DNA of 21,648 nt, taken from contig MFMD01000034.1 of NCBI GenBank assembly GCA_001781715.1, positions 6,911 to 28,558 of the forward strand, given 5' to 3'. The position numbers and the translations under genes are program-made. Shown here one piece after another: positions 1 through 9,745 of the stretch (position 1 is the stretch's first letter; each line of letters starts with the position of its first letter). The DNA comes from Candidatus Kaiserbacteria bacterium RIFCSPLOWO2_01_FULL_55_19. GTDB lineage: Bacteria; Patescibacteriota; Minisyncoccia; Phycocordibacterales; Phycocordibacteraceae. The notes under the pieces are model-generated. The model saw only the letters and a list, made by a program, of their open reading frames with translations, did not search any database and was not told the origin of the DNA.

Positions 1-452
1 TCTTTGTCGAGCATTTCATTGCCATATTGGTCATAAATTGTTACTTGGTAACGAATGTCCCCGCAATTTGCACCTAGGATTTCTGCAGATTGTGGGTTCA
101 CTTCAATTCGTTCAGCCCGACTCGGTTCGGGAATAGAAGTCGCGGCTGATGTTTGAGTAACAGTTGTTTGAACCGTTGATGTGTCGACTGTAAACGAGGT
201 CAGAAGGTCAACAAAGGCGGTTGCGGGAACATTAGGGGCGGCTTGAACAACCGTGATGAGACTAGTGGCTTGAACTACCGTTATGTTTGAGAAAGCGGGT
301 ATGAGAGAAACAAAAGCACTTGCAGGGGTGCCTGGGGATGACTGCACGACTGCAATGAGGCTGGCTGATTGCTGTGGAGTGAGAGTCGCCGCAGATGATA
401 CCGAGGGTAACGCAAGAAGAATTAGAGTGAGCACTGGAATTATCTTTCTCAT
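1..452 (-). CDS. Secreted repeat protein, N-terminal part (cut by window edge)
   Basis: An open frame starts with ATG at 450-452 and runs off the left edge without a stop, giving about 150 residues. Residues 1-21 form a clear Sec signal peptide (MRK, hydrophobic core, then SVSSA before ATL). Residues 31-63 and 64-96 form an imperfect tandem repeat of 33 residues: each unit begins SLI-x-VVQ, continues with P-x-x-PA-x-AFV and ends in a short beta-like segment. A Ser/Thr-rich linker follows. The last visible part (IRYQVTIYDQYGNEM) resembles the strand of a bacterial Ig-like domain, where VTxxDxxGN is common. The protein is probably exported and surface bound; its function is unknown. A TGGTATAAT box lies 8 bases before the ATG, so the start is well supported. 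The stretch looks AT-richer than its neighbours. Confidence 0.75.
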   Translation of the reverse strand, partial: MRKIIPVLTLILLALPSVSSAATLTPQQSASLIAVVQSSPGTPASAFVSLIPAFSNITVVQATSLITVVQAAPNVPATAFVDLLTSFTVDTSTVQTTVTQTSAATSIPEPSRAERIEVNPQSAEILGANCGDIRYQVTIYDQYGNEMLDK

Positions 453-460
453 TGCAATCA

Positions 461-469
461 ATTATACCA
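461..469 (-). promoter_or_regulatory. Extended -10 box of the secreted repeat protein
   Basis: The minus strand reads TGGTATAAT, a perfect extended -10, ending 8 bases before the ATG. Initiation about 7 bases downstream would put the transcript start essentially at the start codon. No Shine-Dalgarno sequence is present. Confidence 0.6.
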
Positions 470-481
470 CAAAAACCGCAA

Positions 482-3187
482 TCAGCTCAATGACAGCGAG
501 ATTTCGTGCGCCTTCGTATGTCGTCTTCGGTAGAAGAACTTGCGGATCTCTTCCACGACAATAATGGACGCCGCTATCGGTATAATTATCATCCATTCAT
601 TGAGCCCGAGCGGGGCCGTGTGCAAGAAACGCTGGAAGAACGGGGTGTATACCGCAACCATCTGGAGAACCACGACCAATGCGGTCGCGGCAAACAGATA
701 TTTGTTTGAGAAGAAATTCATCTGGAACAGTGATTTGTCCTCGGAACGGCAGTTCCATGCGTTGAACCACTGGAAGACCGCGAGCACCGTGAGAGATATC
801 GTCCACGCCTTCACCATATCAAGCTGGGCATATTGCTGGAACAAGAAGAGTGTTCCGACCATCATCGGAAGCGCCATGGGGACCATGCGCCGTACCATCG
901 GGCCGTCAACGAGGTATTTCTTCGGGTGTTCAAATTTCCCCGAAAGCAATCCACTCTCTTTCGGCTCCATCGCAAGCGCTACGGTGAGGAACCCGTCGGT
1001 CACGAGGTTGAGCCAGATTATCTGCGCGGCAAGGAGCGGGAGCGGGTAGCCGAGCAGGAGAGCCCCCGTGATAGTCAGCACTTCTCCAAGGCTTGTGGAG
1101 AAGAGGTACAAGATGACTTTCTTGATGGTTTTATAAATATTCCTCCCTTCTTCAACCGCAGATACGATACTGCCGAAATTATCGTCCAGAAGGACGATAT
1201 CCGCCGCCTCTTTCGCGACCTCCGTGCCGATCTTCCCCATAGCGACACCGAGGTCTGCGGCAACCAGCGAGGGAGCGTCGTTCACGCCATCCCCGGTCAT
1301 TGCGATTATCTCACCGCGCTTCTTATATGCATTGATGATTCGTAACTTATGCTCCGGCGTAACGCGCGCGTAAACCGAGACATTCGCGACGCGCACTGTA
1401 AGCTCATTGTCCGACATTTCATCCATCTCCGCTCCGGTCAATATCTCATCACCCTCTTTCCAGATACCCGCCTCTTTCGCGATGGCGCGTGCGGTGAGAA
1501 TGTAATCGCCGGTAATCATCACAACTCTGATGCCCGCTTCAGTCGCTCTCTCCATCGCTTGAGCCACTTCTGGGCGGAGAATATCTTGCATGCCGAAGAA
1601 ACCGACAAAGGTCAGCTTTTCAGTTGTTTCTGCCGAAAGAGATTCGGGGAAATTCTCTCGCATAGCCATCGCCACCACGCGCAATCCGCGACTCGACATT
1701 TCTGCAAACACCTTCGTGATTTCTTCTCGGGCGTCATGGGTAAGCGGGTGGTTCTTGCCGTTGCGCCGCATCTGCGTACTCAGTGCAAGCACCGCTTCGG
1801 GCGCCCCGCTCACGACCAGGAGATTGTCCCCTTCCGCCGCGCCAAAGACAGCGGCATGGTACTTGAGCCGATAATCAAAAGGGATTTCGGAGGCGCGGGG
1901 GCACTCGCGCAACACCTCATCTTGCTTAAAACCAATCTTCTCTCCGAAGACCCGTATTGCCGCCTCGGTAGGGTCGCCGGTCACACGCCACCGCTGCTCA
2001 CTCTCGGAGAAAGATACGCGGGCGCTGGCAACAAGCGCTGCCATCTTGCCAAGAAGAAGCAATTCGGGATGATTGGCCGCCGCTACGGGAGAACCGCCAA
2101 GCGTGACCGTTCCCTCCGGCTCGTAACCGATACCGCTGATAGAAAAGGTTGTGGCATCCATCCAAACCTCGCGCACGACAAGTTCGTTTTTCGTAATGGT
2201 ACCGGTCTTATCAACCGCAATAACCCGAGCTTGCCCGAGCGCCTCAACCGCCTGCAGTTTCTTCACGAGCGCATTGCGCTTTGACATCCGCCATACACCG
2301 GTAGCGAGCACGAGCGTTATGACGATAGGCAGACCCTCGGGGATGATAGAAACGGCGAGCGAGACGACGGTCGCGAAGATGGTGATAATCTCTTCGCCTC
2401 TGAAGAGGCCTAGCACAAAGAGAGCGGCGCTGATTATCCCGACAATGACGATAATCGCGCGGGAGAGGTCTCGTATATTCGCTTTAAGCGGTATCTCCGT
2501 GTCAATGGCAGACACGGTCTTAGCAATAGAGCCGATGACGGTATTCTCGCCGGTCGCCACGACCACAGCGCGGCCGTTACCGATGACGATATTCGTACCC
2601 TTGAGCACCATATTCCGCTGGTCGGCGACGGAAAGTTCTCTCTTATTGATGACTTCGGCCGTTTTGCCGACCGGTTCAGATTCTCCCGTGAGCGCCGCCT
2701 CGTCCGCCTTCAGGCCGCTTGTGGTGATGATGCGGGCATCGGCTGGAATCTTCTCCCCTTCGCGAAGGACAAGTATGTCGCCCCGCACGACTTCATAATC
2801 GGGAATCGTGAGTTCGGTTTCGTCGCGGATAACCGTGGCTGTCGTTTCTACATATCGTTTAAGGGCGCGGAGGGTATTCTGCGCCCGACCCTCCTGAATC
2901 GTCCCGACTATGGCGTTGAACAGGAGCACCACAAGGATGATAATCCCGTCAGCAACCTCGCCTAAGAAAAACACCGCGACACTCGCCGCAAACAAGATAT
3001 AAATCAGGGGGCTTTGGAACTGCCGCAGGAAAATAATTGGATATCCGTCGGGCTCGGTTTCCGGCAGAGAGTTGGGGCCATCCTCTTGGAGCCGCCGAAC
3101 CGCTTCTTCTGTGCGTAACCCGGCTTCGCCGGTCTGAAGCTCTTTATAAACGACCGTCAGGTCTTCTGCGTGCCAAGAAAACGCCAT
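482..3187 (-). CDS. P2-type cation-transporting ATPase (Ca2+-ATPase-like)
   Basis: A full-length (901 aa) membrane ATPase that would pump a cation, probably Ca2+, across the cytoplasmic membrane at the cost of ATP. The N-terminal cation-ATPase domain (WH at 5-6, GPN at 37-39) precedes the actuator TGES (167-170). The M4 ion-site motif PEGLP is at 283-287, the phosphorylated Asp326 in DKTGT, DPTE at 405-408, TGD at 559-561 and the hinge GDGVND at 632-637. M6 carries N727-L-V-T-D731, the Asn/Thr/Asp set of SERCA-type pumps. M5 has SLGE, keeping the Glu but with Ser where SERCA has Asn. Four C-terminal helices complete the fold. The usual nucleotide-site KGA is SGA here (S460), a mild oddity. 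P2A Ca2+ transport is favoured, but Na+ or another cation cannot be excluded. A TGCTATCCT box 9 bases before the ATG supports the start. Confidence 0.93.
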   Translation of the reverse strand: MAFSWHAEDLTVVYKELQTGEAGLRTEEAVRRLQEDGPNSLPETEPDGYPIIFLRQFQSPLIYILFAASVAVFFLGEVADGIIILVVLLFNAIVGTIQEGRAQNTLRALKRYVETTATVIRDETELTIPDYEVVRGDILVLREGEKIPADARIITTSGLKADEAALTGESEPVGKTAEVINKRELSVADQRNMVLKGTNIVIGNGRAVVVATGENTVIGSIAKTVSAIDTEIPLKANIRDLSRAIIVIVGIISAALFVLGLFRGEEIITIFATVVSLAVSIIPEGLPIVITLVLATGVWRMSKRNALVKKLQAVEALGQARVIAVDKTGTITKNELVVREVWMDATTFSISGIGYEPEGTVTLGGSPVAAANHPELLLLGKMAALVASARVSFSESEQRWRVTGDPTEAAIRVFGEKIGFKQDEVLRECPRASEIPFDYRLKYHAAVFGAAEGDNLLVVSGAPEAVLALSTQMRRNGKNHPLTHDAREEITKVFAEMSSRGLRVVAMAMRENFPESLSAETTEKLTFVGFFGMQDILRPEVAQAMERATEAGIRVVMITGDYILTARAIAKEAGIWKEGDEILTGAEMDEMSDNELTVRVANVSVYARVTPEHKLRIINAYKKRGEIIAMTGDGVNDAPSLVAADLGVAMGKIGTEVAKEAADIVLLDDNFGSIVSAVEEGRNIYKTIKKVILYLFSTSLGEVLTITGALLLGYPLPLLAAQIIWLNLVTDGFLTVALAMEPKESGLLSGKFEHPKKYLVDGPMVRRMVPMALPMMVGTLFLFQQYAQLDMVKAWTISLTVLAVFQWFNAWNCRSEDKSLFQMNFFSNKYLFAATALVVVLQMVAVYTPFFQRFLHTAPLGLNEWMIIIPIAASIIVVEEIRKFFYRRRHTKAHEISLSLS

Positions 3188-3196
3188 AATAGCTAC

Positions 3197-3205
3197 AGGA
3201 TAGCA
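3197..3205 (-). promoter_or_regulatory. Extended -10 box of the P-type ATPase gene
   Basis: The minus strand reads TGCTATCCT, a TGn-extended -10 with one mismatch from TATACT, 9 bases before the ATG. No ribosome-binding sequence lies between, so transcription at or beside the start codon is likely. Confidence 0.45.
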
Positions 3206-3246
3206 TTACGTTTGACACAATTCCGGACGTGAAGCGCGCGGGCTCC

Positions 3247-3519
3247 TCAGTATCGGAAAAGGATTGCTCCGACGAGAATCCCGCTCGCAAGCGTATTAAG
3301 GACGGACGCAATTCCAAGTGAGATGAGACCGCGGTGCATAGCATACAGAAGCCAGACAATACTGTTGAAGAGGATAAGCACGAAAGTCGGCAGAGAGACA
3401 CCTGCCGTTGACCCGCTCGCAAAAATCGCCCACACCTGCGGATACAGCGCGATGCCGGACACGAAGCCGTTTACAAGCGCGAGTCGATCGATAAGATGAT
3501 TGTGCAGAAGCGGGGGCAT
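3247..3519 (-). CDS. SemiSWEET / PQ-loop (MtN3-like) small membrane transporter
   Basis: A 90-residue protein with three predicted transmembrane helices, the size of bacterial SemiSWEETs, which dimerise to let small sugars cross the membrane. Counting from the ATG, the first helix carries the Pro-Gln pair at 27-28 (ALYPQVWAIF). After GS-x-A-G-V-S comes a second helix with the family Trp (W56, VWLLYA), and the third helix has the conserved Asn (N75, SVLNTLASG). These are the hallmark positions of the family. The frame could be extended to a TTG at 3528, but that codon lies only 3 bases from a TATACT box, so the ATG at 3519 is more likely. It lies between the tRNA-Met and the P-type ATPase. The sugar specificity cannot be read from the sequence, and a non-sugar substrate is possible. 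Confidence 0.8.
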   Translation of the reverse strand: MPPLLHNHLIDRLALVNGFVSGIALYPQVWAIFASGSTAGVSLPTFVLILFNSIVWLLYAMHRGLISLGIASVLNTLASGILVGAILFRY

Positions 3520-3531
3520 AGATCTCAATTT

Positions 3532-3537
3532 AGTATA
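3532..3537 (-). promoter_or_regulatory. -10 box of the SemiSWEET gene
   Basis: TATACT on the minus strand lies 12 bases before the ATG, leaving a leader of only about 5 bases. No recognisable -35 or Shine-Dalgarno was seen. Confidence 0.45.
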
Positions 3538-3561
3538 GCGTACGCTCCCTTCGTTTACTTG

Positions 3562-3632
3562 TTGCGGGGGCCGGAATCGAACCGGCGTCTGGAGGTTATG
3601 AGCCTCCCGAGGTACCTCTCCTCTACCCCGCT
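3562..3632 (-). tRNA. tRNA-Met (CAU), probably the initiator tRNA-fMet
   Basis: A 71-nt cloverleaf on the minus strand. Acceptor strands are AGCGGGG and CCCCGCA, the D-arm is GAGG/CCTC, and the anticodon arm is GGAGG-CTCATAA-CCTCC with anticodon CAT. The variable loop is short and the T-arm is GCCGG-TTCGATT-CCGGC. Two features point to an initiator rather than an elongator or Ile2 tRNA. Positions 1 and 72 cannot pair (A-A), and the D-stem pair 11-24 is A-T, as in bacterial initiators, where elongators have the reverse purine/pyrimidine order. The usual three G:C pairs at the bottom of the anticodon stem are only partly kept (AGG/CCT). CCA is not encoded; the 3' flank reads CAA. Confidence 0.9.
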
Positions 3633-3638
3633 ATATGT

Positions 3639-3644
3639 ATTTTA
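3639..3644 (-). promoter_or_regulatory. -10 box of the tRNA-Met gene
   Basis: TAAAAT on the minus strand ends 6 bases before the first tRNA base, so initiation would fall at or next to the mature 5' end. Confidence 0.35.
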
Positions 3645-3692
3645 CTTTTCTAGCTGAGGGCTTCGCAACTGCTCTCCCGCCTGTGGGAACAG

Positions 3693-3711
3693 CTCTCCTC
3701 TACCCCGCTAT
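3693..3711 (-). repeat. Truncated duplicate of the tRNA-Met 5' end
   Basis: The 19 bases at 3693-3711 are identical to 3616-3634, which hold the first 17 bases of tRNA-Met plus two upstream bases. The copy lies 77 bases upstream on the same strand. Beyond the matching run the sequence diverges and no cloverleaf can be completed, so this is a tRNA fragment and not a second gene. It has its own TAGTAT box (3717-3722) 7 bases upstream, at the spacing seen for the intact gene. The rest of 3645-3747 holds no gene that I can see. Confidence 0.7.
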
Positions 3712-3747
3712 CTGCAATACTACACCTGTATCAATATGTTATGCAAC

Positions 3748-4320
3748 CTAAATAACTTTTAGCTCGCGGAAGACGGCTTCGTAATTCGCGATGGTGCGGC
3801 GCGCGGTGGTGTCGGAGAGGGCGAACGCGGAGCCCTCGTGCGCGATTTGATTGCGCACTTTGTGCGCATCCCACGCCCTCTGAAACGTGGTGAAACGATG
3901 TGGGTCAGCGGTTTTCAGCTTCTCCCCGACGCCGTCACCCACATACCCCTGCTCTTTGAGTACATCATCAAGCATAATATCGGCCTCAATAATCGCCTCC
4001 TTCCATTCGCTCGGGCTCGCTCCCTCAATAAGCGCCTGGATATGTTCCCAGCGCGGGAGAGAACCTCCTTCTGCCCCCGGAGGGATAAGCAGCGTGTTGT
4101 AGTATTCTTTTTCTCGTTTGCGGAGTTCAAAGAGCCGCACGGTACAGTACACAATGATGAGGAGTCCGATGACGGAGAGCGTGTACCCGATAGCGACAAT
4201 CCAGAGCCAGAGATGCGAGAGAAACGCCGCAACTCCGGCCATTGAGCCATAGCACGCGCCGTGAATACAGTCGTAGATGAGGCGGAACCAGTATTCAACA
4301 TTTGTCTGATTGCCTGGCAT
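3748..4320 (-). CDS. Membrane-anchored protein with C-terminal RNxxxH (HEPN-like) motif
   Basis: A 190-residue protein. The N-terminal part holds one long or two close hydrophobic segments (about 22-62), followed by a basic stretch (RKREKE) that should face the cytoplasm. The soluble remainder is helical: WEHIQALIEG (91-100), SEWKEAIIEADIMLDDVLKEQG (104-125) and an end segment with R156-N-x-x-x-H161. This R-x4-H pattern in a helical bundle is the catalytic signature of HEPN ribonucleases, but it is short and may be structural. From memory, similar proteins are frequent in CPR genomes without a known role (not checked here). The ATG is preceded by TATACT 6 bases upstream. It stands between gatA and the tRNA-Met gene in its own short unit. 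Whether it has nuclease activity is inference only. Confidence 0.75.
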   Translation of the reverse strand: MPGNQTNVEYWFRLIYDCIHGACYGSMAGVAAFLSHLWLWIVAIGYTLSVIGLLIIVYCTVRLFELRKREKEYYNTLLIPPGAEGGSLPRWEHIQALIEGASPSEWKEAIIEADIMLDDVLKEQGYVGDGVGEKLKTADPHRFTTFQRAWDAHKVRNQIAHEGSAFALSDTTARRTIANYEAVFRELKVI

Positions 4321-4326
4321 AGCCCT

Positions 4327-4332
4327 AGTATA
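4327..4332 (-). promoter_or_regulatory. -10 box of the RNxxxH membrane protein gene
   Basis: TATACT on the minus strand ends 6 bases before the ATG at 4318-4320, so the transcript would begin at the start codon. Confidence 0.55.
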
Positions 4333-4349
4333 CGCTCCACTAAGCGCCC

Positions 4350-5771
4350 CTACCGCACCTTCTCCACCGATGCGCCGATGGCGAAGAGAATCTCTTCTGC
4401 TTGGTGCGGAGCGGTGAAATGAATGCCGACGGGAAGCTGTTTCCCTTCTCTTTCTACCGTGCCCATAGGGATTGAGATTGCCGGCATGCCCGTAAGATTT
4501 GCGGTGATGGTGAAGATATCGCCGAGATACATAGAGAGCGGGTCGCTCTTCTCTCCGAATGTGAAGGCGGGCGACGGCGTTGTCGGGAAGGCGATAACAT
4601 CAACGCTCTCAAATGCTGTGTCATATTCCGCACGCAACACGGAGCGCGCCGCATCCGCCTTCTTATAATACGCATCAATATAACCCGAGGAGAGAACGAA
4701 AGTGCCAAGCAGGACGCGGCGGCGCGTTTCTTTGCCGAAGCCCTCGGTGCGCGAATCAATGTAGTCGTCAAGAAGAGTGGCGCCCTGCATGGCGTGCCCG
4801 TAGCGGATGCCGTCAAGACGCGCGAGGTTGGTAGATACTTCGGCGGGCATAATCACATAGTAGGCCGCGAGCGCGTGCGCGCTTGTCGGTAACTCAACAT
4901 CCACGATGGTGTGCCCTGCGTCGGAGAGTTTCTCAAGCAGTGCGGTAAATGCCGCGTTCACATCCTTATCTACTCCTTCAGTAAGAAGGTGTCGAGGAAC
5001 GCCGATGCGCATTACCTTGCGGACCTCCTTTGCCGGATACAGACTGTCCGGGATGCTTGTTGCGTCACGCGCATCGCTACCTTTTATTGCCGTGTAGAGC
5101 AGGTGAGCATCGGCGACGGACTTCGCTAAGGGGCCAATCTGGTCGAGCGAAGAACCGAGAGCGATAAGTCCCGAGCGCGAGACCGCGCCATAGGTCGGCT
5201 TGAGCCCCACAAGACCTGTGAGCGCGGCTGGCTGGCGAATGGAGCCGCCGGTGTCGGAGCCGAGTGCGGCAATGGCGAGATTCCCAGCCACTGCGGCGGC
5301 GGAGCCGCCTGAGGAGCCGCCCGGCACGCGAGAAGTATCGTGAGGATTCTTCGTCGGGCCAAACGCCGAATGCTCGGTTGATGAGCCCATCGCGAACTCG
5401 TCCATATTGGTGCGTCCCACAAACAGCGCCCCTGCCTCTTTCAATTTCGTAATCACCGTCGCGTCGTAGGTCGCGGTGTAATTCTTGAGCATCACGCTCG
5501 CGGCGCTCGCAAGCTTCCCTTCTATCAAAATGTTGTCTTTAATCGCGAGCGGGATGCCGCACAGAAGTGACGCATCGCCCGCGTCAATGCGCTCCTGCGC
5601 GGCTGTAATCGCCACTTCGTCGGCGTCAAAAATCTCCAGATAGGCATTCAGCTCAGGATTCTTTGCGCGCGCGGCCGCTTCGCACGCGTCCCAGAGCTCG
5701 CGTACGGTCAGTTCGCGGGCACGAAGCTGTTTGGCCGCCTCCTCTATTGTTAGTTCATTCAGTTTACTCAT
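4350..5771 (-). CDS. gatA: Asp-tRNA(Asn)/Glu-tRNA(Gln) amidotransferase subunit A
   Basis: A 473-residue amidase-signature protein. As GatA of the GatCAB complex it would release ammonia from glutamine and feed it to GatB for the conversion of misacylated Glu-tRNA(Gln) or Asp-tRNA(Asn). The catalytic Ser-cisSer-Lys triad is visible: Lys78 in AIKDN, Ser153 in GGSSGGS (151-157) and Ser177 in GSDTGGS (171-177). The length and the C-terminal LPVGIHFTAP region fit GatA rather than other amidases. It follows gatC with an 8-base overlap (the gatA ATG lies inside the last codons of gatC), which implies coupled translation. gatB is not in the window and must lie elsewhere. Confidence 0.97.
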   Translation of the reverse strand: MSKLNELTIEEAAKQLRARELTVRELWDACEAAARAKNPELNAYLEIFDADEVAITAAQERIDAGDASLLCGIPLAIKDNILIEGKLASAASVMLKNYTATYDATVITKLKEAGALFVGRTNMDEFAMGSSTEHSAFGPTKNPHDTSRVPGGSSGGSAAAVAGNLAIAALGSDTGGSIRQPAALTGLVGLKPTYGAVSRSGLIALGSSLDQIGPLAKSVADAHLLYTAIKGSDARDATSIPDSLYPAKEVRKVMRIGVPRHLLTEGVDKDVNAAFTALLEKLSDAGHTIVDVELPTSAHALAAYYVIMPAEVSTNLARLDGIRYGHAMQGATLLDDYIDSRTEGFGKETRRRVLLGTFVLSSGYIDAYYKKADAARSVLRAEYDTAFESVDVIAFPTTPSPAFTFGEKSDPLSMYLGDIFTITANLTGMPAISIPMGTVEREGKQLPVGIHFTAPHQAEEILFAIGASVEKVR

Positions 5772-6057
5772 GCGAGATGATTTGCTTCACCGAGAGCGCA
5801 TCGCCCTCGCGCGCGCGAAACTGCGCAACGAGTTTCTTCGTGTATGCGCCCGCCGCGTGCGGTTCACCGTCCTCGCGCATCACATTACGCAATGCGGGCT
5901 TTTCACCCCTTCTTCCTTGCGGTAGGTCAAGTTTCTCGAGTTGGCCAATGTACGCGAGAATTGAGTCAAACTCGCTCGTAAATGTATCAAGCTCGGTCTC
6001 TTTCACCCGAACTCGCGCGAGTGCCGCGAGCTTTGTAACCTCCTCTCTAGTCGCCAT
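5764..6057 (-). CDS. gatC: Asp-tRNA(Asn)/Glu-tRNA(Gln) amidotransferase subunit C
   Basis: A 97-residue protein beginning MATREEV. It shows the GatC pattern: an N-terminal helix with KLAALARV, a second helix (FTSEFDSILAYIGQLEKLD) and the extended segment ending in NVMREDG. GatC is the belt that holds GatA to GatB. The frame could start eight codons upstream at 6081, but that would overlap ligA and add residues unlike the family, so the ATG at 6055-6057 was chosen. It is 13 bases after ligA and overlaps gatA by 8 bases. A weak TAGAGT 7 bases before the ATG could be a local promoter, though read-through from ligA is more likely. Confidence 0.93.
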   Translation of the reverse strand: MATREEVTKLAALARVRVKETELDTFTSEFDSILAYIGQLEKLDLPQGRRGEKPALRNVMREDGEPHAAGAYTKKLVAQFRAREGDALSVKQIISHE

Positions 6058-6070
6058 ACTGCGCACTCTA

Positions 6071-8576
<2,506 letters not shown>

Positions 8577-8586
<10 letters not shown>

Positions 8587-9197
8587 GCGGTAAGGTGGTC
8601 AGAGGCCGTCACGGTGTAGCGGGTGCCATGCGAATCCCACGAGACCGTCGAGATTATCTTCGCCTCGTCTGGCGAAATGATTTCTGTCTGGAGCGTACGA
8701 ATAAAGGGTGTCTCTACGCTCCCAGAAAGGTTCGCCTGCTTAGTGTACACGGACGGCGCGCAAGAGCCCCCGCCGGTACAGCCGGTAAGATACAACCGCT
8801 CTGACTCGCAGGTGCCGTCTATGCACGCTTCAACCACGCCGCTCCCGAGCGGATCAAGCACTGCCGAGTCAAGCGAGCAAATCGCGGGTGCAATACACGA
8901 TTTAATAGAGGAGGGGTCTATCCCGTTTAACGCCGGATCCGGGTTGCCATTTAGAAAGTTATTCCACGCGACCCCCGCAATATTGGTGCTATTTATATTA
9001 TAAGCGGCAAGATACTGGTTATCGCGCATCATACGCACATATTCAATGCCTTCTTGGGCGAGGTAGGAGGCGGTGAGCTGATCGCGCGCCGTTTGTGCGG
9101 CAACAATAGAACGGCTCGCGGTGAACAAGGGTCCCGCCATCGCGAGGGGAAGGATCGTGACGGCAATCATAGTCTCAATAAGGGGGAAGCCTTTCAT
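8577..9197 (-). CDS. PilV-like minor pilin
   Basis: A 206-residue prepilin with a minimal leader: MKG, then FPLIETMIAVTILPLAMAG, with Glu at +5 of the mature chain. The stretch LTASYLAQEGIEYVRMMRDN is characteristic of PilV/GspI-type minor pilins in Gram-positive and CPR pilus operons. Several Cys in the globular part suggest disulfides outside the cell. The start ATG overlaps the TGA of the PilW-like gene (ATGA), so it is translationally coupled. Pro at +2 is unusual in prepilins, where Thr or Ser is common. A role in priming or tipping the fibre follows from the family and is not shown here. Confidence 0.85.
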
Positions 9198-9745
9198 AGT
9201 TGTCTTGTGACGGTGAGGTCAATACCGCGCATCGTCGCACCTGTTTCTATAGTAAAGGGTTGCGGGGTCTGTCTCGGTCCTGACGACACCACGCCCGAGA
9301 CCACGATGGTCACATGGGGCTGGAGGTAATCGCCTGTTGCGATGGTTCCCGTACCCGTCACATAAAAGGTGAGGGATTCAATAGTAACTGACGGGTCGGT
9401 GAGCGGTACTGTATCGTCCTTCACAATGCTACTTCCCTGCTGGTCATAGGAGATGTCAACGCCGCTGGCGTCGGTGAAGAAGAACCTGGTGTCTCCGCTT
9501 GGACAGTCGCCGCCAAAGGCGCCGCAATTGTAATCTGTGCCGGTACGAATAGAGCGCGTCATCGTCTCAAGCGCAAACGAGAGGCTGTTAATGCCGGTCG
9601 CGATGCCCTGGGTCTGCCGGCTGAGATCAATCATCAAGAGATACGCACCCGACGCGAGCGTCATCACGAGCGCGAAAAGCCCGACGGCGACCACCAGCTC
9701 AATGAGCGTGTATCCGCGCGTCCGTGTGGTGCGTGTGCTGTTCAT
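9194..9745 (-). CDS. PilW-like minor pilin
   Basis: A 183-residue prepilin from the ATG at 9743-9745, chosen because it forms an ATGA overlap with the upstream gene. The leader MNSTRTTRTRG is basic, as peptidase substrates are. The mature chain starts YTLIELVVAVGLFALVMT with Glu at +5. The frame could be extended to 9841, but the extra residues lie wholly within the preceding gene and have no pilin character. The globular part begins with a helix (SFALETMTRSIRTG) as in PilW/GspJ proteins and has a Cys pair near CGAFGGDC. It is expected at the base or tip of the pilus with the other minor pilins. Confidence 0.85.
   Translation of the reverse strand: MNSTRTTRTRGYTLIELVVAVGLFALVMTLASGAYLLMIDLSRQTQGIATGINSLSFALETMTRSIRTGTDYNCGAFGGDCPSGDTRFFFTDASGVDISYDQQGSSIVKDDTVPLTDPSVTIESLTFYVTGTGTIATGDYLQPHVTIVVSGVVSSGPRQTPQPFTIETGATMRGIDLTVTRQL

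Noticed and set aside
1349..2284. Plus-strand frame of 311 codons
   Set aside because: It lies wholly antisense to the P-type ATPase and its translation is rich in Arg, His and Cys with no domain; a shadow of GC-biased codons.
3645..3692. A second complete tRNA or other structured RNA between the tRNA-Met copies
   Set aside because: No cloverleaf can be closed beyond the first 19 matching bases; only a weak imperfect hairpin is visible.
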